Positions 22,590 through 32,605 of a stretch of DNA of 64,000 nucleotides are shown here, piece by piece. The DNA comes from Charina bottae (lineage: Eukaryota; Chordata; Lepidosauria; Squamata; Charinaidae). Numbering within the stretch: the first letter of the stretch is position 1; every line of letters begins with the position of its first letter. The translations under genes were made by a program, and so were the position numbers. Under the pieces are notes generated by a model that ran no database searches, was not told where the DNA came from, and saw only the letters and a program-made list of their open reading frames with translations. The DNA is taken from positions 57,196,914-57,260,913 of the forward strand of contig JALMGJ010000002.1 of NCBI GenBank assembly GCA_023362775.1. The letters run 5' to 3'.

Positions 22590-22640
22590 AGCTGAAATGT
22601 ATACAAGTTTTCAAAGAACTCTTTCATCAGACTATAGAAT
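22590..22640 (-). repeat. Hammerhead/Penelope-type tail relic
   Basis: Minus strand reads CTGATGA (22630-22624), a short pairing stretch and GAAA (22612-22609), the order of a hammerhead core. Stem II is only about four weak pairs and stem I is unclear. A dispersed tail relic, not an active ribozyme. Confidence 0.3.
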
Positions 22641-24135
22641 TTATTAACTAGCCAGTACAAACTTGCTGAGCAGAACAAGAAATAAACTGCTTATTTAAAA
22701 TCTTGCACTGGATGAAACAAACTATAAAGGAAACTCATTGGGGCGATTAACAGAAAAACAACTTTTTAATGCAGTTCATTAAAACTCACATACTGTAATT
22801 TTCTTCTTTTTAAAAAGAAGTTTTATTAGTTTGTGAGAGTAGAAGTTAACCCAGATGTTATTGTAACTGTTCAGTGAACATTTAATGGTAGTGGCTTTAT
22901 AGATGCAGAAAGGTATGAAATATTTAAGTAAGACACTGATGTTTAATAAAGTAAAAATCCCATAAATGCTGCTTCCCTTGTGCTGTACTCCTTATCACTT
23001 GTGAATAATGTATCCACGTGATCTTCTGAAATCTTAACTCCTCATCTATTACTAGGTTTATGGAACTGATATTTAATCTGTATTTCAAATGTTGGCTTTC
23101 ACAGTTGTGTTCAAACAGGCCAATCATTAAGTTAAACAATCAGAGAAGATACACTGTTAGACATAAAGTAAAATTCTCATAGACAGTAGCAAAATAATAC
23201 AGTTTAAGAAATTAGAATTAACATTTCAGAAAATGGGGGTCCAACACTGTAGACCTCGGGAGTTAAAAAAAAATCTGGAATAAGGCAATATCAAACCATG
23301 CCATACTGTGGTCAAGAAAACTATATTAGTCCCCAGAAGTGGAACTTGATTCCATGAAGTCCACTTTTTTCCTACTAAATATAACCCAATTTCTATGCTT
23401 GCAGACTTATTTTGTTTTAAGAATGTCATCTGGTATGACACAGCTTGAATATCACTCCCAGTTTTTCTTTCTTCCTCTTGGCTTCTAATCACCCTTGCTA
23501 TTGAAGAGTTTTTGGAAACTCAAAAGTTTGCAACTCTTTTGTCAGTCATACAAATATTGTCTTTATGAATTTTGGATTATTGGCTACTATATACAGCCTA
23601 TGCATATTTATACTTTTCTGAAGGAAAAGAGACTTTTGAACATTATTGAACATATTATTCAAATGCTCCTGCTTCATACATGGACACATTCATTTGGGAA
23701 GCAGCAGGGCTGACAGGGAATCTACATTACAGATTGACTGAGTTTGAGACTTAGGCAAAGCTCATGTGAATACTGGTGAAGAAGGAAGGTTTGTGATGGC
23801 TCTACTCAGTAGTTTGCAGAATCAATTTCTGATGGTCATTTGTGTCATTGAGCTTGACAATAAAATATGATATGATGGTCCATCACTGTTTCCCAGTATG
23901 ACTTCATCATGTATTTTGATCAATTTGTTCAGTTGGTTGGTTGGTTGTTTTAACATAATTATGGGGATTAGAATTTATGATCAAACTTCAACAACTAGAT
24001 GATTTTTCACAGCAACCTGATGGAGAATTGTGTGTGTGTGTGTTTAAGCTATAAGCCCCTAACCCATGTACAGTACATCTTCCCAGGAATAACAAAGCAT
24101 TAGCTCAGCTATATAGTGTCAACCACCTTCTCCCC
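22641..24135. other. Mostly unassigned; possible LINE tail near 23850
   Basis: No exon recognised. GAGCTTGACAATAAAATATG at about 23851-23870 resembles a plus-strand non-LTR 3' terminus (compare GATGACAATAAAGTTG at 32383) but is too short to assign. Confidence 0.4.
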
Positions 24136-24337
24136 CAGAGTTTCCAAACGTTTCATGTTGGTGACACACTTTTTAGACATGCATAATTTCGCGACACACT
24201 CTTACAGCAGGGCACAAGGAAGGCACTAGGACCTGCGTGGAATCCTGGCAGGGCTCGGAGGCAGCAGCAGCCGCGACACACCCAGACATTGCAGCCGACA
24301 CACTAATGTGTCCCGACACACAGTTTGGAAAGCTCTG
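24136..24337. mobile_element. Miniature hAT-like DNA transposon, copy 1
   Basis: 202 bp bounded by exact 8-bp direct repeats TTCTCCCC (24128-24135 and 24338-24345). Ends are inverted: CAGAGTTTCCAAAC on the left, and CAGAGCTTTCCAAAC reading in from the right. CAG-type ends with 8-bp duplications define hAT elements. The inside is rich in GACACAC motifs and has no ORF, so it would depend on a transposase in trans. It shares ends and motifs with the copies at 49189 and 50257, but the centre differs. Confidence 0.85.
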
Positions 24338-24390
24338 TTCTCCCCAAATGCACTTTCTCAGGGAAACTAAAATGGTAGTTGAGTCATAAG

Positions 24391-24716
24391 TAAAGGTTCC
24401 CCCCGCACATTTGTGCAGTCGTGTCCGACTCTAGGGGCCGGTGCTCATCTCCGTTTGTTAGCCGAAGAGCCAGTGTTGTCCAAAGACGCTTCCACGGTCA
24501 TGTGGCCAGCATGACGCACGCGGAACGCTGTTACCTACCCACCGAAGGGTGTGGTGGCTCAGCGGGTAAGACGCCAGGCTTGTCGATCGGAAGATCGCAA
24601 GTTTGGAGGTTCGAATCCCTAGCCCTGCGTGCGGAGTGAGCTCCCGCACTGGCCCCAGCTCTTGCCAACCTAGCAATTCGAAAGCATGCAAATGCAAGTA
24701 GATGAATAGGTGCCAC
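24391..24716 (-). mobile_element. tRNA SINE with 5' part inverted
   Basis: Same family as 37636-37964 and 57711-58040. The 3' half (24391-24546) lies on the minus strand as in those copies, but the tRNA-like head and central domain (24547-24716) are flipped to the plus strand: A box TGGCTCAGCGG at 24555-24565, B box GGTTCGAATCC at 24608-24618. A 14-bp near-perfect direct repeat flanks the whole unit (24377-24390 and 24717-24730, 12/14), so it arose in one insertion. This is the twin-priming geometry. Confidence 0.85.
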
Positions 24717-24918
24717 AGTTCAGCCATAAGACATTTAAAGAAACAAGGAATGCTGATAGGATGGGAAAAGATACCAGGAGCTGAACATAGACTCTGGGAA
24801 GTAAGGACAGTTTGATAACAGTAACAGTAACTCTCTAGAAAGAAACTCCTGTAGGCATGAAATACTGCATCTTTGTTCTCGCAAACCCCCCCCCCCCAAT
24901 TGTCTTTGTACTACCCCT

Positions 24919-25195
24919 TGTCGTGGTTAGGCGAAGAACTACGCTGAGCCTTGGAATAAAGCTCTAGATCTTTATTGTTCTAGAATCACAGAATCTTGCC
25001 AAACTAAGCTACACTATGCAGTTCTCTGGGGAAAAACCCCAGGCACTCTAAGGTGGGTCTGGACTGACCTTCTTGGATGGGTGTCCAAGGTCTTCAACGC
25101 TGTGAACGCGCTTCTCACCCTGGAAGGCGCCCCCTCCTCCTTCACCCGCGATCTCCATAACATCACCTTCTCCCTCAGAGACACATTCCATCACA
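24919..25195 (-). mobile_element. Short solo LTR-like element
   Basis: 277 bp starting TGTCG and ending TCACA, flanked by CCCCT at 24914-24918 and 25196-25200 (5-bp target repeat, typical of LTR elements). An AATAAA signal on the minus strand (from TTTATT near 24971) puts the short U5 side at the left end. No internal region. Family unknown; gypsy, copia or a retrovirus all possible. TG/CA ends plus a 5-bp repeat could coincide by chance. Confidence 0.5.
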
Positions 25196-25979
25196 CCCCT
25201 ATACCTCATAGTTGCACCCTAACAGTCTCCCTGACCACACCAGGTACATGATGTGCTATATCCAATCGAATATCTTACTGTCGTATCCATTCACATGTAT
25301 ACTGTAATTTGCATAGATCTACAAGGAGGCATTGTAACCCATCCCCTCTTTAGGCCTGTCTTTGCCTCCAACACTGTCAATAAACCAATTTGTGCTTTCA
25401 TGTAATTGTGTCCCAGTCTCTGGTTCAAATGTTCCCTTGGGAAAATTCCCCTACAAATGTTCACTGAATAAGATTTTCAAGCTTGGGCAAATGGATTTTG
25501 ATTTAGGAATCAGGAATATTGTTTTAATGTTCCTCCCCACTGGTTTCGAAAGAGACGAGACTGAAACGTACCCCTGTATCCTATATGATTGGTGTTAGTT
25601 TTTAAAATTGCCAACTTTTACCTTAAGACTGAGAGGTCCTACCATCTCAAGACTTTTTTTTCCCCCTAGCATTTTTTCTGCAGGTGCAGGGTCCACTTTT
25701 TCAGATCAACTGAATGTTGACAAGTTGGTTGCAACAAGAATAGAATTGTTCTGCCTTTTATCCACCAGATGGCAGGCCACATCAAATGTATCCTTAATGC
25801 TATCTAAAGAAAATCAATTTTATTTTCTTGAACTATATGCAATAAGTCAGTGCTATACAATTGGAAAGTTGCTTGAGGGAATAAGTTACCATGTACACAT
25901 TATCTTCTTTTTCAGCAGTAATATCATTACTAGAAGATAAAGAATTTTCCTGCAAGTTACTCTAGTGTAGTGCCCGATA
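25196..25979. other. Unassigned sequence
   Basis: No family recognised. TGTCAATAAACC near 25375 is a polyadenylation-like context but I cannot attach it to an element. Confidence 0.4.
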
Positions 25980-26024
25980 TAGATAGATGATAGAAAGATA
26001 TATATATATAGATAGATATGGATA
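25980..26024. repeat. (GATA)n-rich microsatellite
   Basis: Imperfect GATA/TA repeats immediately before an L2-like 3' end. Confidence 0.75.
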
Positions 26025-26445
26025 GATTTATTGTTTAATCAATTTATATAGCTACCCATCTCACCAGTTGTGACTCTGGGTGGCAAACATAAAATTAAAA
26101 AAAAAAAACACACACAAATAACAAAATTGTACAATAAGAACATAATGGCACCTGAGGATAATCAAATCAAATCAAATCCATATAACAACAGCCATATTAA
26201 AAAATCGCACTGAAAAATCATTTTGATGGGCTCACCCAACCTTCAGACCCCATGCCCGAGGGAACATGCAGGTCTTCAAGGATTTACAAAATGCCTAATC
26301 TCAGGGGGTATGGTGTTCCAAAGTGCAGGCACTGTGACAGAAAAGATACACTTCCTGGGTGCCACCAGGTGGCACTTTCATAGACAGGGCGTGAAGCATC
26401 CCTACCCTGCCAGATCTTGTGGGATGGACAGAGACGATTGGAGAA
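26025..26445 (-). mobile_element. L2-like LINE 3' end, diverged
   Basis: Antisense terminal block ATATAGCTACCCATCTCACC (26045) then TGACTCTGGGTGGC, a short A-rich UTR, and decayed C-terminal coding (TTCCAAAGTGCAGGCACTGT, 26318). Resembles the 10868 subfamily rather than the young 27335 family. Confidence 0.65.
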
Positions 26446-27321
26446 AAACATTCCTTTATGTTGGGTTAGCAAGAGGATCTTGTCGTTCATGGTATAATCT
26501 TTTCTCCAGCAGTTTGCAGCTTCTCTGACCTCCCAGATGTCAACTGAATTGGCCAAGAAGATAGAATGATGGCTTATTTTCTGGTCTGGGAGTATGAACA
26601 AATGGAGATTACAGTGTGCTAAAGGAAGCCATGGCAGGAGATAATGACATTAGCACCCTGCAACGTTAAAGCAAGTCATTAAAATAATTAATAATGAAAA
26701 ACTTTTTTCCTAAATACTGGGAAACAGAAATATAGAATAGTACATGTAGTTCTACAGAGTCCATCATGCCAACATATTCCATAGAAATTACTTATATATA
26801 AAAAGTTTAATATGCAGACATATTTTAAAAATTGAGACTTTTTTTTTTATTGAGACAATAGTCTTCTTATTGGTATCAACAGCCACCCATTGCTGTATCC
26901 TCAAATATAGGACACAAGAACCAGAATTATTCAATTCATGGGTCTTTATGGCTCTTTAGACACAGTACTTTACTGCACAGATTTTTGTAGGACTTTAATC
27001 ATGGCCAGGTCCTGTTTTGCTATTTGGCTGTTCTTGGCTGTCGTGTCAATCAAAAGAACTCTTGTCCAAAATTCTGAACAGAGTAATTATTTTAAACCTG
27101 TGATGGCCCTTAAAAACAAATGAGGTATCACTTAATTATCACATTAATTTAATGTTTAACTTAATCTTTTCTGTAGTTGATACTGCCTGTGGGCTTTTAA
27201 ATCACTGTGGTTTAACAAATGACTTACTTGTTGCTATATGTTATTTTGGGATTATTGTTTTGTTTTTTATTTAGCTGCTTTTATTATATGAGGTTCATCA
27301 TTATGCTGCTGTTTTAATGTA
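26446..27321. other. Unassigned sequence
   Basis: Nothing recognised. Confidence 0.45.
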
Positions 27322-27547
27322 TTTGTTTATTTTATTATTTATTTATTATTTCAATTTATTCCCCGCCCATCTCCCTTGCAAGGGACTCTGGGCGGGTTAC
27401 AACAATTGAAAGTTTAAAAGACTATACAAAAATATCATCTAAAATACATACAATAATAAATTACATGAATCCAAGATGGATTGGGGACCGTAGTATCGAT
27501 CATATTACTACGGGGCCAGCCAACCCCAGGAGGCACTGTCGCCTCTG

Positions 27548-28321
27548 TCATCCCAGGCCCGGTGGCAGAGCCAGGTCTTGAGGGCCTTCCGGAAGGCCAG
27601 GAGTGAGGGGGCGAGTCTCACCTCCTGGGGCAAGATGTTCCATAAGGCGGGCGCTATCGCAGAGAAGGCACGTCTCCTGGACCCCGCTAGATGGAATTCT
27701 CTTGTTGAGGGGGTCCGAAGCATGCCCTCTCTGCATATACGGGTGGGGCGGGCCGACGTTATCGGGATGAGACGGTCCCTCAGGTACCCTGGCCCTATGC
27801 CATGTATGGGCTTTAAAGGTAATCACCAACACCTTGAATTGGACCCAGAAGCAAACTGGTAGCCAATGCAGCTCGCGTAGCAGAGGTGTTACATGTGCCG
27901 ATCTCATGGCACCCATAACTGCTCGCGCCGCGGCATTCTGAACCAGCTGAAGCTTCCGGATACTCTTCAGGGGTAGCCCCATGTAGAGCGCATTACAGTA
28001 ATCTATACGGGAGATGACAAGGGCGTGAGTGACTGTTCGGAGGGCCTCCCGATCCAGGAAAGGGCGTAACTGGCGCACAACACGAAGTTGTGCAAAGGCC
28101 CTCCTGGCCGTGACTGCCACCTGTTCTTCGAGCAGGAGTCGCGAGTCCAGGAGGACCCCCAGATTCCGCACTGGATCCGAGCAAGGTAGTGCCACCCCAC
28201 CCAGAACCAAAGATGACAACTTCCCGGATCTAGGGGGGCCATCAATCCACAGCCACTCCATCTTACCAGGTTCAGTTGAAGCCTGTTGTTCCCCATCCAG
28301 GCCCCCACAGCCTCCAGACAC
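27548..28321 (-). pseudogene. L2-like ORF2 C-terminal part, frameshifted
   Basis: 257 codons after the palm: NPVRNLGVLLDSRLLL-type block, DYCNALYMGLPLKSIRKLQL, LLRELHWLPVCFWVQFKVL. The normal frame is lost after FKA (extra base near 27806), so the last ~80 residues are out of frame; the true C-terminus (AFSAIAPALWNILPQEV) is open in the frame at 27723-27508. It overlaps the previous frame because of the deletion near 28270. Confidence 0.8.
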
Positions 28322-29703
28322 TGAGATAAGGCATCGACCGCATCACTTACTTCACCTGGGATGGAGATGTACACCTGGGTATCATCAGCATATTGGTGAT
28401 ACCTCATCCCATGGTGACGTATGATCTCGCCCAGCGGTTTCATGTAGATGTTGAACAGGAGAGGAGAGAGAACCGACCCCTGCGGCACCCCACAAGTCAG
28501 GGGGCACGGGTCAGCCCTCTCCTCCCCTATCAACACCGACTGGGAACGGCCCTGGAGGAAGGAGGTGAACCAGCGCAAAACTACGCCGCCCACCCCCAAC
28601 TCCCTGAGCCGTCCCAAAAGTATACCATGGTTGACGGTATCGAAAGCCGCTGAGAGATCTAAGAGAGCTAGGATGGACGCACTCCCTCCATCCCGCTCTC
28701 GCCAAAGATCATCCATAAGCGTGACCAATGCAGTCTCCGTCCCATATCCCGGCCTGAAACCTGACTGGAAGGGGTCTAGATAATCCGTTTCCTCCAGAAT
28801 CCTCTGGAGTTGCCACGCCACCACCTTCTCAACCACCTTTCCCAAAAAGGGAAGGTGGGAGACTGGGCGAAAATTGCCCAGGATGGTAGGGTCCAGGGAC
28901 GGCTTCTTGAGGAGGGGGTGCACCAGCGCCTCCTTAAAGGCCTCCGGGAACACCCCCTCACTCAAGGACAGATTAATCATCGCCTGGACCCAGCCACATG
29001 TCACCTCACTGGCCGATTTCACCAGCCAGGAGGGACAAGGGTCAAGCTGGCATGTGGTGGCGTTCACAGTCCGGAGGATCCTGTCCACTTCCTCAGGCGC
29101 AACAGGATCAAACTGTTCCCAGATAACATGGTAAGTACGAGCCCCTGGCATCTCCACAGATCCTGTCTCATGCTTGGAGTCCAACTTGGAATGAATCTGG
29201 GCGATTTTATCCTGCAGATGCTCAGCAAACTCTTCCGATCTGCCCTGTAAGTGGGTCTCCCCCTGCTCCCGACCCAACAGTGATCTTGTAATTTTAAAAA
29301 GGGCCGTCGGGCGGCATTCTGCGGATGCAATAAGAACGGAGAAATATTCACGTTTCGCCGCTCTTACCGCCACAAGGTAGGCCTTAACTGCGGCTCTAGA
29401 TTGTGTTCGGTCAGATTCAGTCTTCGTCTTTCTCCAGCAGCGCTCTAGACGTCTCGTAACCCTCTTCAGGGCCCTTAACTCTTCGGTAAACCACGGAGAG
29501 CGGCGGGCCAAGTAGGGCCAGAGAGGTCGCATAGGCGCGATCTTGTCCAGGGCTCCAGCCACGGCCCTGTTCCAGGCCGCGGCCAGGAGCTCCACTGGAC
29601 CATGAAGCAAGTCCTCGGGAATAACCCCCAGCTCCTTCTGAAACCTCACTGGGTCCATCAGTCGCCGGGGGCGGACCAATCGAATAGCCTCCCTGCGGAC
29701 CAA
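28003..29703 (-). pseudogene. L2-like linker and reverse transcriptase, 566 codons
   Basis: Longest retroelement frame in the window. About residues 1-190 are linker (PRRLMDPVRFQKEL, then CWRKTKTESDR); RT follows with HPLLKKPSLDP, FRPVSHLPFLGKVVEKVV, DPFQSGFRPGYGTETAL, LLDLSAAFDTVNHGILLGRL, GVPQGSVLSPLLFNIYMKPL and QYADDTQVYIS (antisense 28398-28366). Both catalytic blocks are intact: the D in LDLS.AFDT and the DD of YADD. The last ~80 residues are out of frame after LQLN because of the missing base. The polymerase would copy LINE RNA, and possibly partner SINE RNA, at target nicks. Confidence 0.85.
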
Positions 29704-30365
29704 TCGAATGCCTCCCTGCGGAGTGGGGCAGCATAAGAGATTCTAAGGGTCACCAGGGCGTGGTCTGACCATGACAATGGGGAAAGATGTAACTCTCCCC
29801 TCAGATCACATTGCCACTGCTCAGACAAGAAAACTAAGTCCGGGGTGAGACCACTGTCCCGAGTCGGGTCACGAATAATCTGAGACAGGCCCATAGCTGC
29901 CATGGTAGCCATGAACTCCCGAGCCGCCTCCGAGTCCCGTCCCAGAGATGGCAGATTAAAGTCCCCCAGAACCATAAGTCTGGGGAACTCCACTGCCAAC
30001 CCCGAGACAGCCTCGAGCAGCTCAGGCAGAGAGGTTGCTACGCAGCAGGGAGGCTGGTACAGCAGCAACACTCCCAACTGTTCTTGTGAACCCAACTTGA
30101 AAAACAGGGTCTCACACCCAGCCACTTGTGGAGCAGCGCCCCTGAAGGCCACAAGAGACTCTCGAATGACCACTGCCACCCCTCCTCCCCTGCCCCAGTG
30201 TCTCGGCTGATGCCAGACCTGAAACCCGGCTGGGCACATTTCCGAGAGGGCCACTCCCCCCTCTGGTGCCAGCCAGGTCTCGGTAATACATACCAGGTCG
30301 GCCCCCTCATCCGTGATCAAGTCACTTATAAGGGGGGCTTTGTTGTTCACCGACCTGGCATTCAA
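29658..30365 (-). pseudogene. L2-like APE endonuclease, 235 codons
   Basis: Almost complete APE domain: NARSVNNKAPLISDL (residues 2-16), CITETWL with the catalytic Glu, GRGGGVAVV, GDFNLPSLG with Asp and Asn, DPTRDSGLTPDLVF, and SWSDHALV with the terminal catalytic His. The end is disturbed by the tandem duplication at 29675-29721 (DWSAGRLFDWSA). It nicks the target strand for priming. Its first codons coincide with the 5' truncation, so the native start is missing. Confidence 0.85.
29675..29721. repeat. 24/23-bp tandem duplication inside LINE
   Basis: Two adjacent copies starting ACCAATCGAAT and ending CCCTGCGG, differing by one missing A. The copy at 1-2441 has the block once. The change shifts the ORF between endonuclease and linker. 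Confidence 0.8.
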
Positions 30366-30514
30366 CAGCAGCAGCCGGAGACCGGTATTTACTTATTTCA
30401 GGTACAATTTTTAAGGATTTGCGTAACCTCCCTTGGAAAACTTTTGCTAGTGTCTTGGAAATAAATACTTAAGTGCTTAGGTAAAATCTTATCTCTACAT
30501 AGTCACTAGTTGTG

Positions 30515-30879
30515 TGTAAGGTTCCCCATCAGAACCTTCCATCCAGTCACGTACGCCAGTTAATACACATTGAGGTACCAGCCATCAAAGTCAACAGGGA
30601 GGAAACAACTCAGACGGCGGCCGATCGTTCACACCCTTCAGTGTCAAGTACCACGATTATTCACTGGAGAGACTGAGGAGGCGCTGAGAAGGAAACTGAC
30701 ACCATTGACAGCACAAACTGAACTAAAGGAGGGGGAACTCATAAAACTAAATCGTTTGGCGGGAAGGGGCATTCAGATCTTCATCGATGTTAGGGTTTGT
30801 ATGTTTCCTTATTAAAGATCATTCCGCATAGTTCTGCGTGAGGAGCCTTTATTGGGACATAGAACCCAGGACTATCACA
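30515..30879 (+). mobile_element. LTR-like element A
   Basis: 365 bp starting TGTAAGG and ending ATCACA. It shares its 3' portion with 38232-38637: TTTGGCGGGAA, GG-CATTCAG, an ATTAAA or AATAAA signal, an AT-rich hairpin, then TTTATTGGG followed in both by exactly 23 nt to a terminal CA. Flanks TTGTG/TTATG agree at 4/5. A single polyadenylation signal near the 3' end fits an LTR; no internal coding adjoins it. Confidence 0.5.
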
Positions 30880-31154
30880 TTATGTTCCCTCCTATTTACT
30901 CATGTTTTCCAGAACTGTGGCTTTAACCTGAACAAGAAAAGAGGTGATGAATACCACTCAAACGTTTTTGCTTGGCTCCTCCAGAAAGTAGCATCTAAAC
31001 TAGGGTTCCTCCCTTTTCTGTTCCAGGTGAAGCACAGATCTGAAATCATTAACGGAATCTCATTTTTGACTCTGGTTTATTAAGAGAATCAAACACAACT
31101 TTTAAGTCAGATCTTCTAAGAATTTTGGCTTACACATAACTGAGGCCAGACACC

Positions 31155-32084
31155 ATGAAGTCATTACATCTTGAGGAGAAGAACAGTTATGTGCAATTGC
31201 TGTTTATAGATTTCAGCTCAGCGTTCAATACGATTGTTCCCCAGCATTTGATGGACAAAATGGGTTCTCTAGGATTCAGTACTCCCTTGTGTAATTGGCT
31301 ACTTGACTTCCTTACTGAGAGGTCTCAGTTGGTGCGAGTTGGATATAATACTTCTAGCTCTATCTCCTTGAGCATCGGCTCCCCACAGGGCTGTGTCTTG
31401 AGCCCGTTGTTGTTCACCCTGATGACACATGACTGTTGCGCCAGGTTTACTACCAATTCCATTGTGAAATATGCGGACGATACAACAGTAGTGGGTCTTA
31501 TCAGGGGTGAGGATGAGTGGGCTTATAGGGAGGAGGTGAAGGGTTTGGTGGAGTGGTGCAATAAAAACAGCTTGGTTCTAAATGTGGAAAAAACTAAGGA
31601 GATTATTATAGACTTCAGGAAGAACCGGTGTAGTCACACTCCACTTTTTATCAATAACATAGCTGTGGAGTCAGTCAGTAGCATCAGATTCCTGGGGGTG
31701 CAGTTAACAAATAGTCTGACCTGGTCCCTTAATACCGCATTTTTGGTAAAGCGAGCACAGCAACATTTGCACTTTTTGCATCGGATGAAGAAAGTACATC
31801 TCCCATCTTCCATTCTCATTACTTTCTATGGAGGTACTATAGAGAGTGTACTTACTAATTGTATTTCCATCTGGTTTGGAGGCTGTAGTACCTCAGATAG
31901 AAAGTCTGTGCAGAGAGTGGTAAGGGCAGCAGAAAAGGTAATTGGGATACCTCTGCCTCTCATCCAAGATTTAGCACATGCACGCTGTTTGTCCAGAGCT
32001 CGAAAGATCATCAGTGACGCTGCCCATCCTCATCATGGTTTGTTTTCTTTGTTACCTTCTGGGAAGAGGTTCCGCTGTATCTGA
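31155..32084 (+). pseudogene. Rex1-like reverse transcriptase, 309 codons
   Basis: Nearly continuous RT palm, thumb and C-terminal region: [19 protein letters not shown] (residues 18-36) with the first catalytic Asp, [23 protein letters not shown] at residues 106-109, [68 protein letters not shown] ends the frame at 32084, but similar sequence continues (TARLGNSFVPQA...) to a second stop at about 32147, so one premature stop is the only clear lesion. Endonuclease and fingers are absent. Confidence 0.75.
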
Positions 32085-32393
32085 TGTAGAACAGCCAGAT
32101 TGGGAAACAGCTTTGTCCCCCAGGCTATTGGATTCTTGAATGCTTAAATAAGTTCTTTTAGGTGAAATGTTGGATGTGTAAAGAATGTATATTTTATAGT
32201 AACAATGGATTTTTTTATTAGTATTTTAGTGTTTGACTGATATTGTGAGCTAAAGAATGTATATTTTATAGTAACTATGGATATATTTTTTTATTAGTAG
32301 TATTTTAGTGTTTGATTGAAATTGTGAGCCAACTGCAACGAAATTTCATTCTGTTGTGCACTTGGTGTATAGTGTATAGTGGGATGACAATAA

Positions 32394-32440
32394 AGTTGTT
32401 GTTGTTGTTGTTGTTGTTATTATTATTATTATTATTATAT
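32394..32440. repeat. (TTG)n(TTA)n microsatellite tail
   Basis: Trinucleotide run directly at the LINE 3' terminus, so probably the element's own templated tail extended. The poly-Leu ORF over it is an artefact. Confidence 0.9.
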
Positions 32441-32511
32441 AGTAATATTACTATATTATCCTACCTTGATCGGCTGTTTTCAACACCAGAGACCACTATT
32501 AATGAAATTGG

Positions 32512-32605
32512 TCACCCTCCAGCTGTGTGGACATAAACTCCCAGAATTCTCAGCACTGACTATAATGGCTGGGGAATTCTGATTGTTACATGGAGGACAA
32601 CCATG
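32512..32605. repeat. Degraded foldback repeat
   Basis: CCCTCCAGCTGTGTGGAC...CCCAGAATTCTCAGC on the left pairs imperfectly with GCTGGGGAATTCTG...ACATGGAGGA on the right, a hairpin of about 94 bp. It resembles a common reptile short inverted-repeat element, but ends and target duplication are not clear. Confidence 0.45.

Larger units (their letters stand above)
27335..30384 (-). mobile_element. Best-preserved L2-like LINE copy
   Basis: About 3.05 kb antisense copy from the 3' terminus (TTATTATTTCAATTTATTCC, CCGCCCATCTCCC) to the N-terminal endonuclease motif NARSVNNKA. No ORF1 or 5' UTR, so it is 5'-truncated at the start of EN. Three lesions break the reading: a 24/23-bp tandem duplication (29675-29721), a missing base in a GGG run near 28270, and an extra base near 27806. 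A possible target duplication is GTATTTGTTTATTTTA (27319-27334) versus GTATTTACTTATTTCA (30385-30400), 13/16, in low-complexity sequence. Few lesions indicate a recent insertion. Confidence 0.9.
31150..32440 (+). mobile_element. Rex1/Babar-like LINE, 5'-truncated
   Basis: Plus-strand non-LTR copy: RT ORF 31155-32084, short C-terminal continuation to about 32147, 3' UTR with a duplicated block (TTTTATTAGTATTTTAGTGTTTGA-type, 32213-32237 and 32289-32315), and terminus GATGACAATAAAG followed by (TTG)n(TTA)n. The RT wording ([36 protein letters not shown]) matches the Rex1/Babar branch best known from fishes. The start is the truncation point. Confidence 0.7.

Noticed and set aside
24549..24625. 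tRNA gene with good A and B boxes
   Set aside because: Both boxes belong to the head of a dispersed SINE also present at 37636-37964 and 57711-58040; it is the inverted half of one insertion, not a host tRNA.
28029..28783. Long plus-strand ORFs opposite the L2-like LINE
   Set aside because: Antisense shadows of the reverse-transcriptase frame.
32312..32536. ORF with poly-Leu stretch resembling a membrane segment
   Set aside because: Created by the TTG/TTA tail of the Rex1-like LINE.
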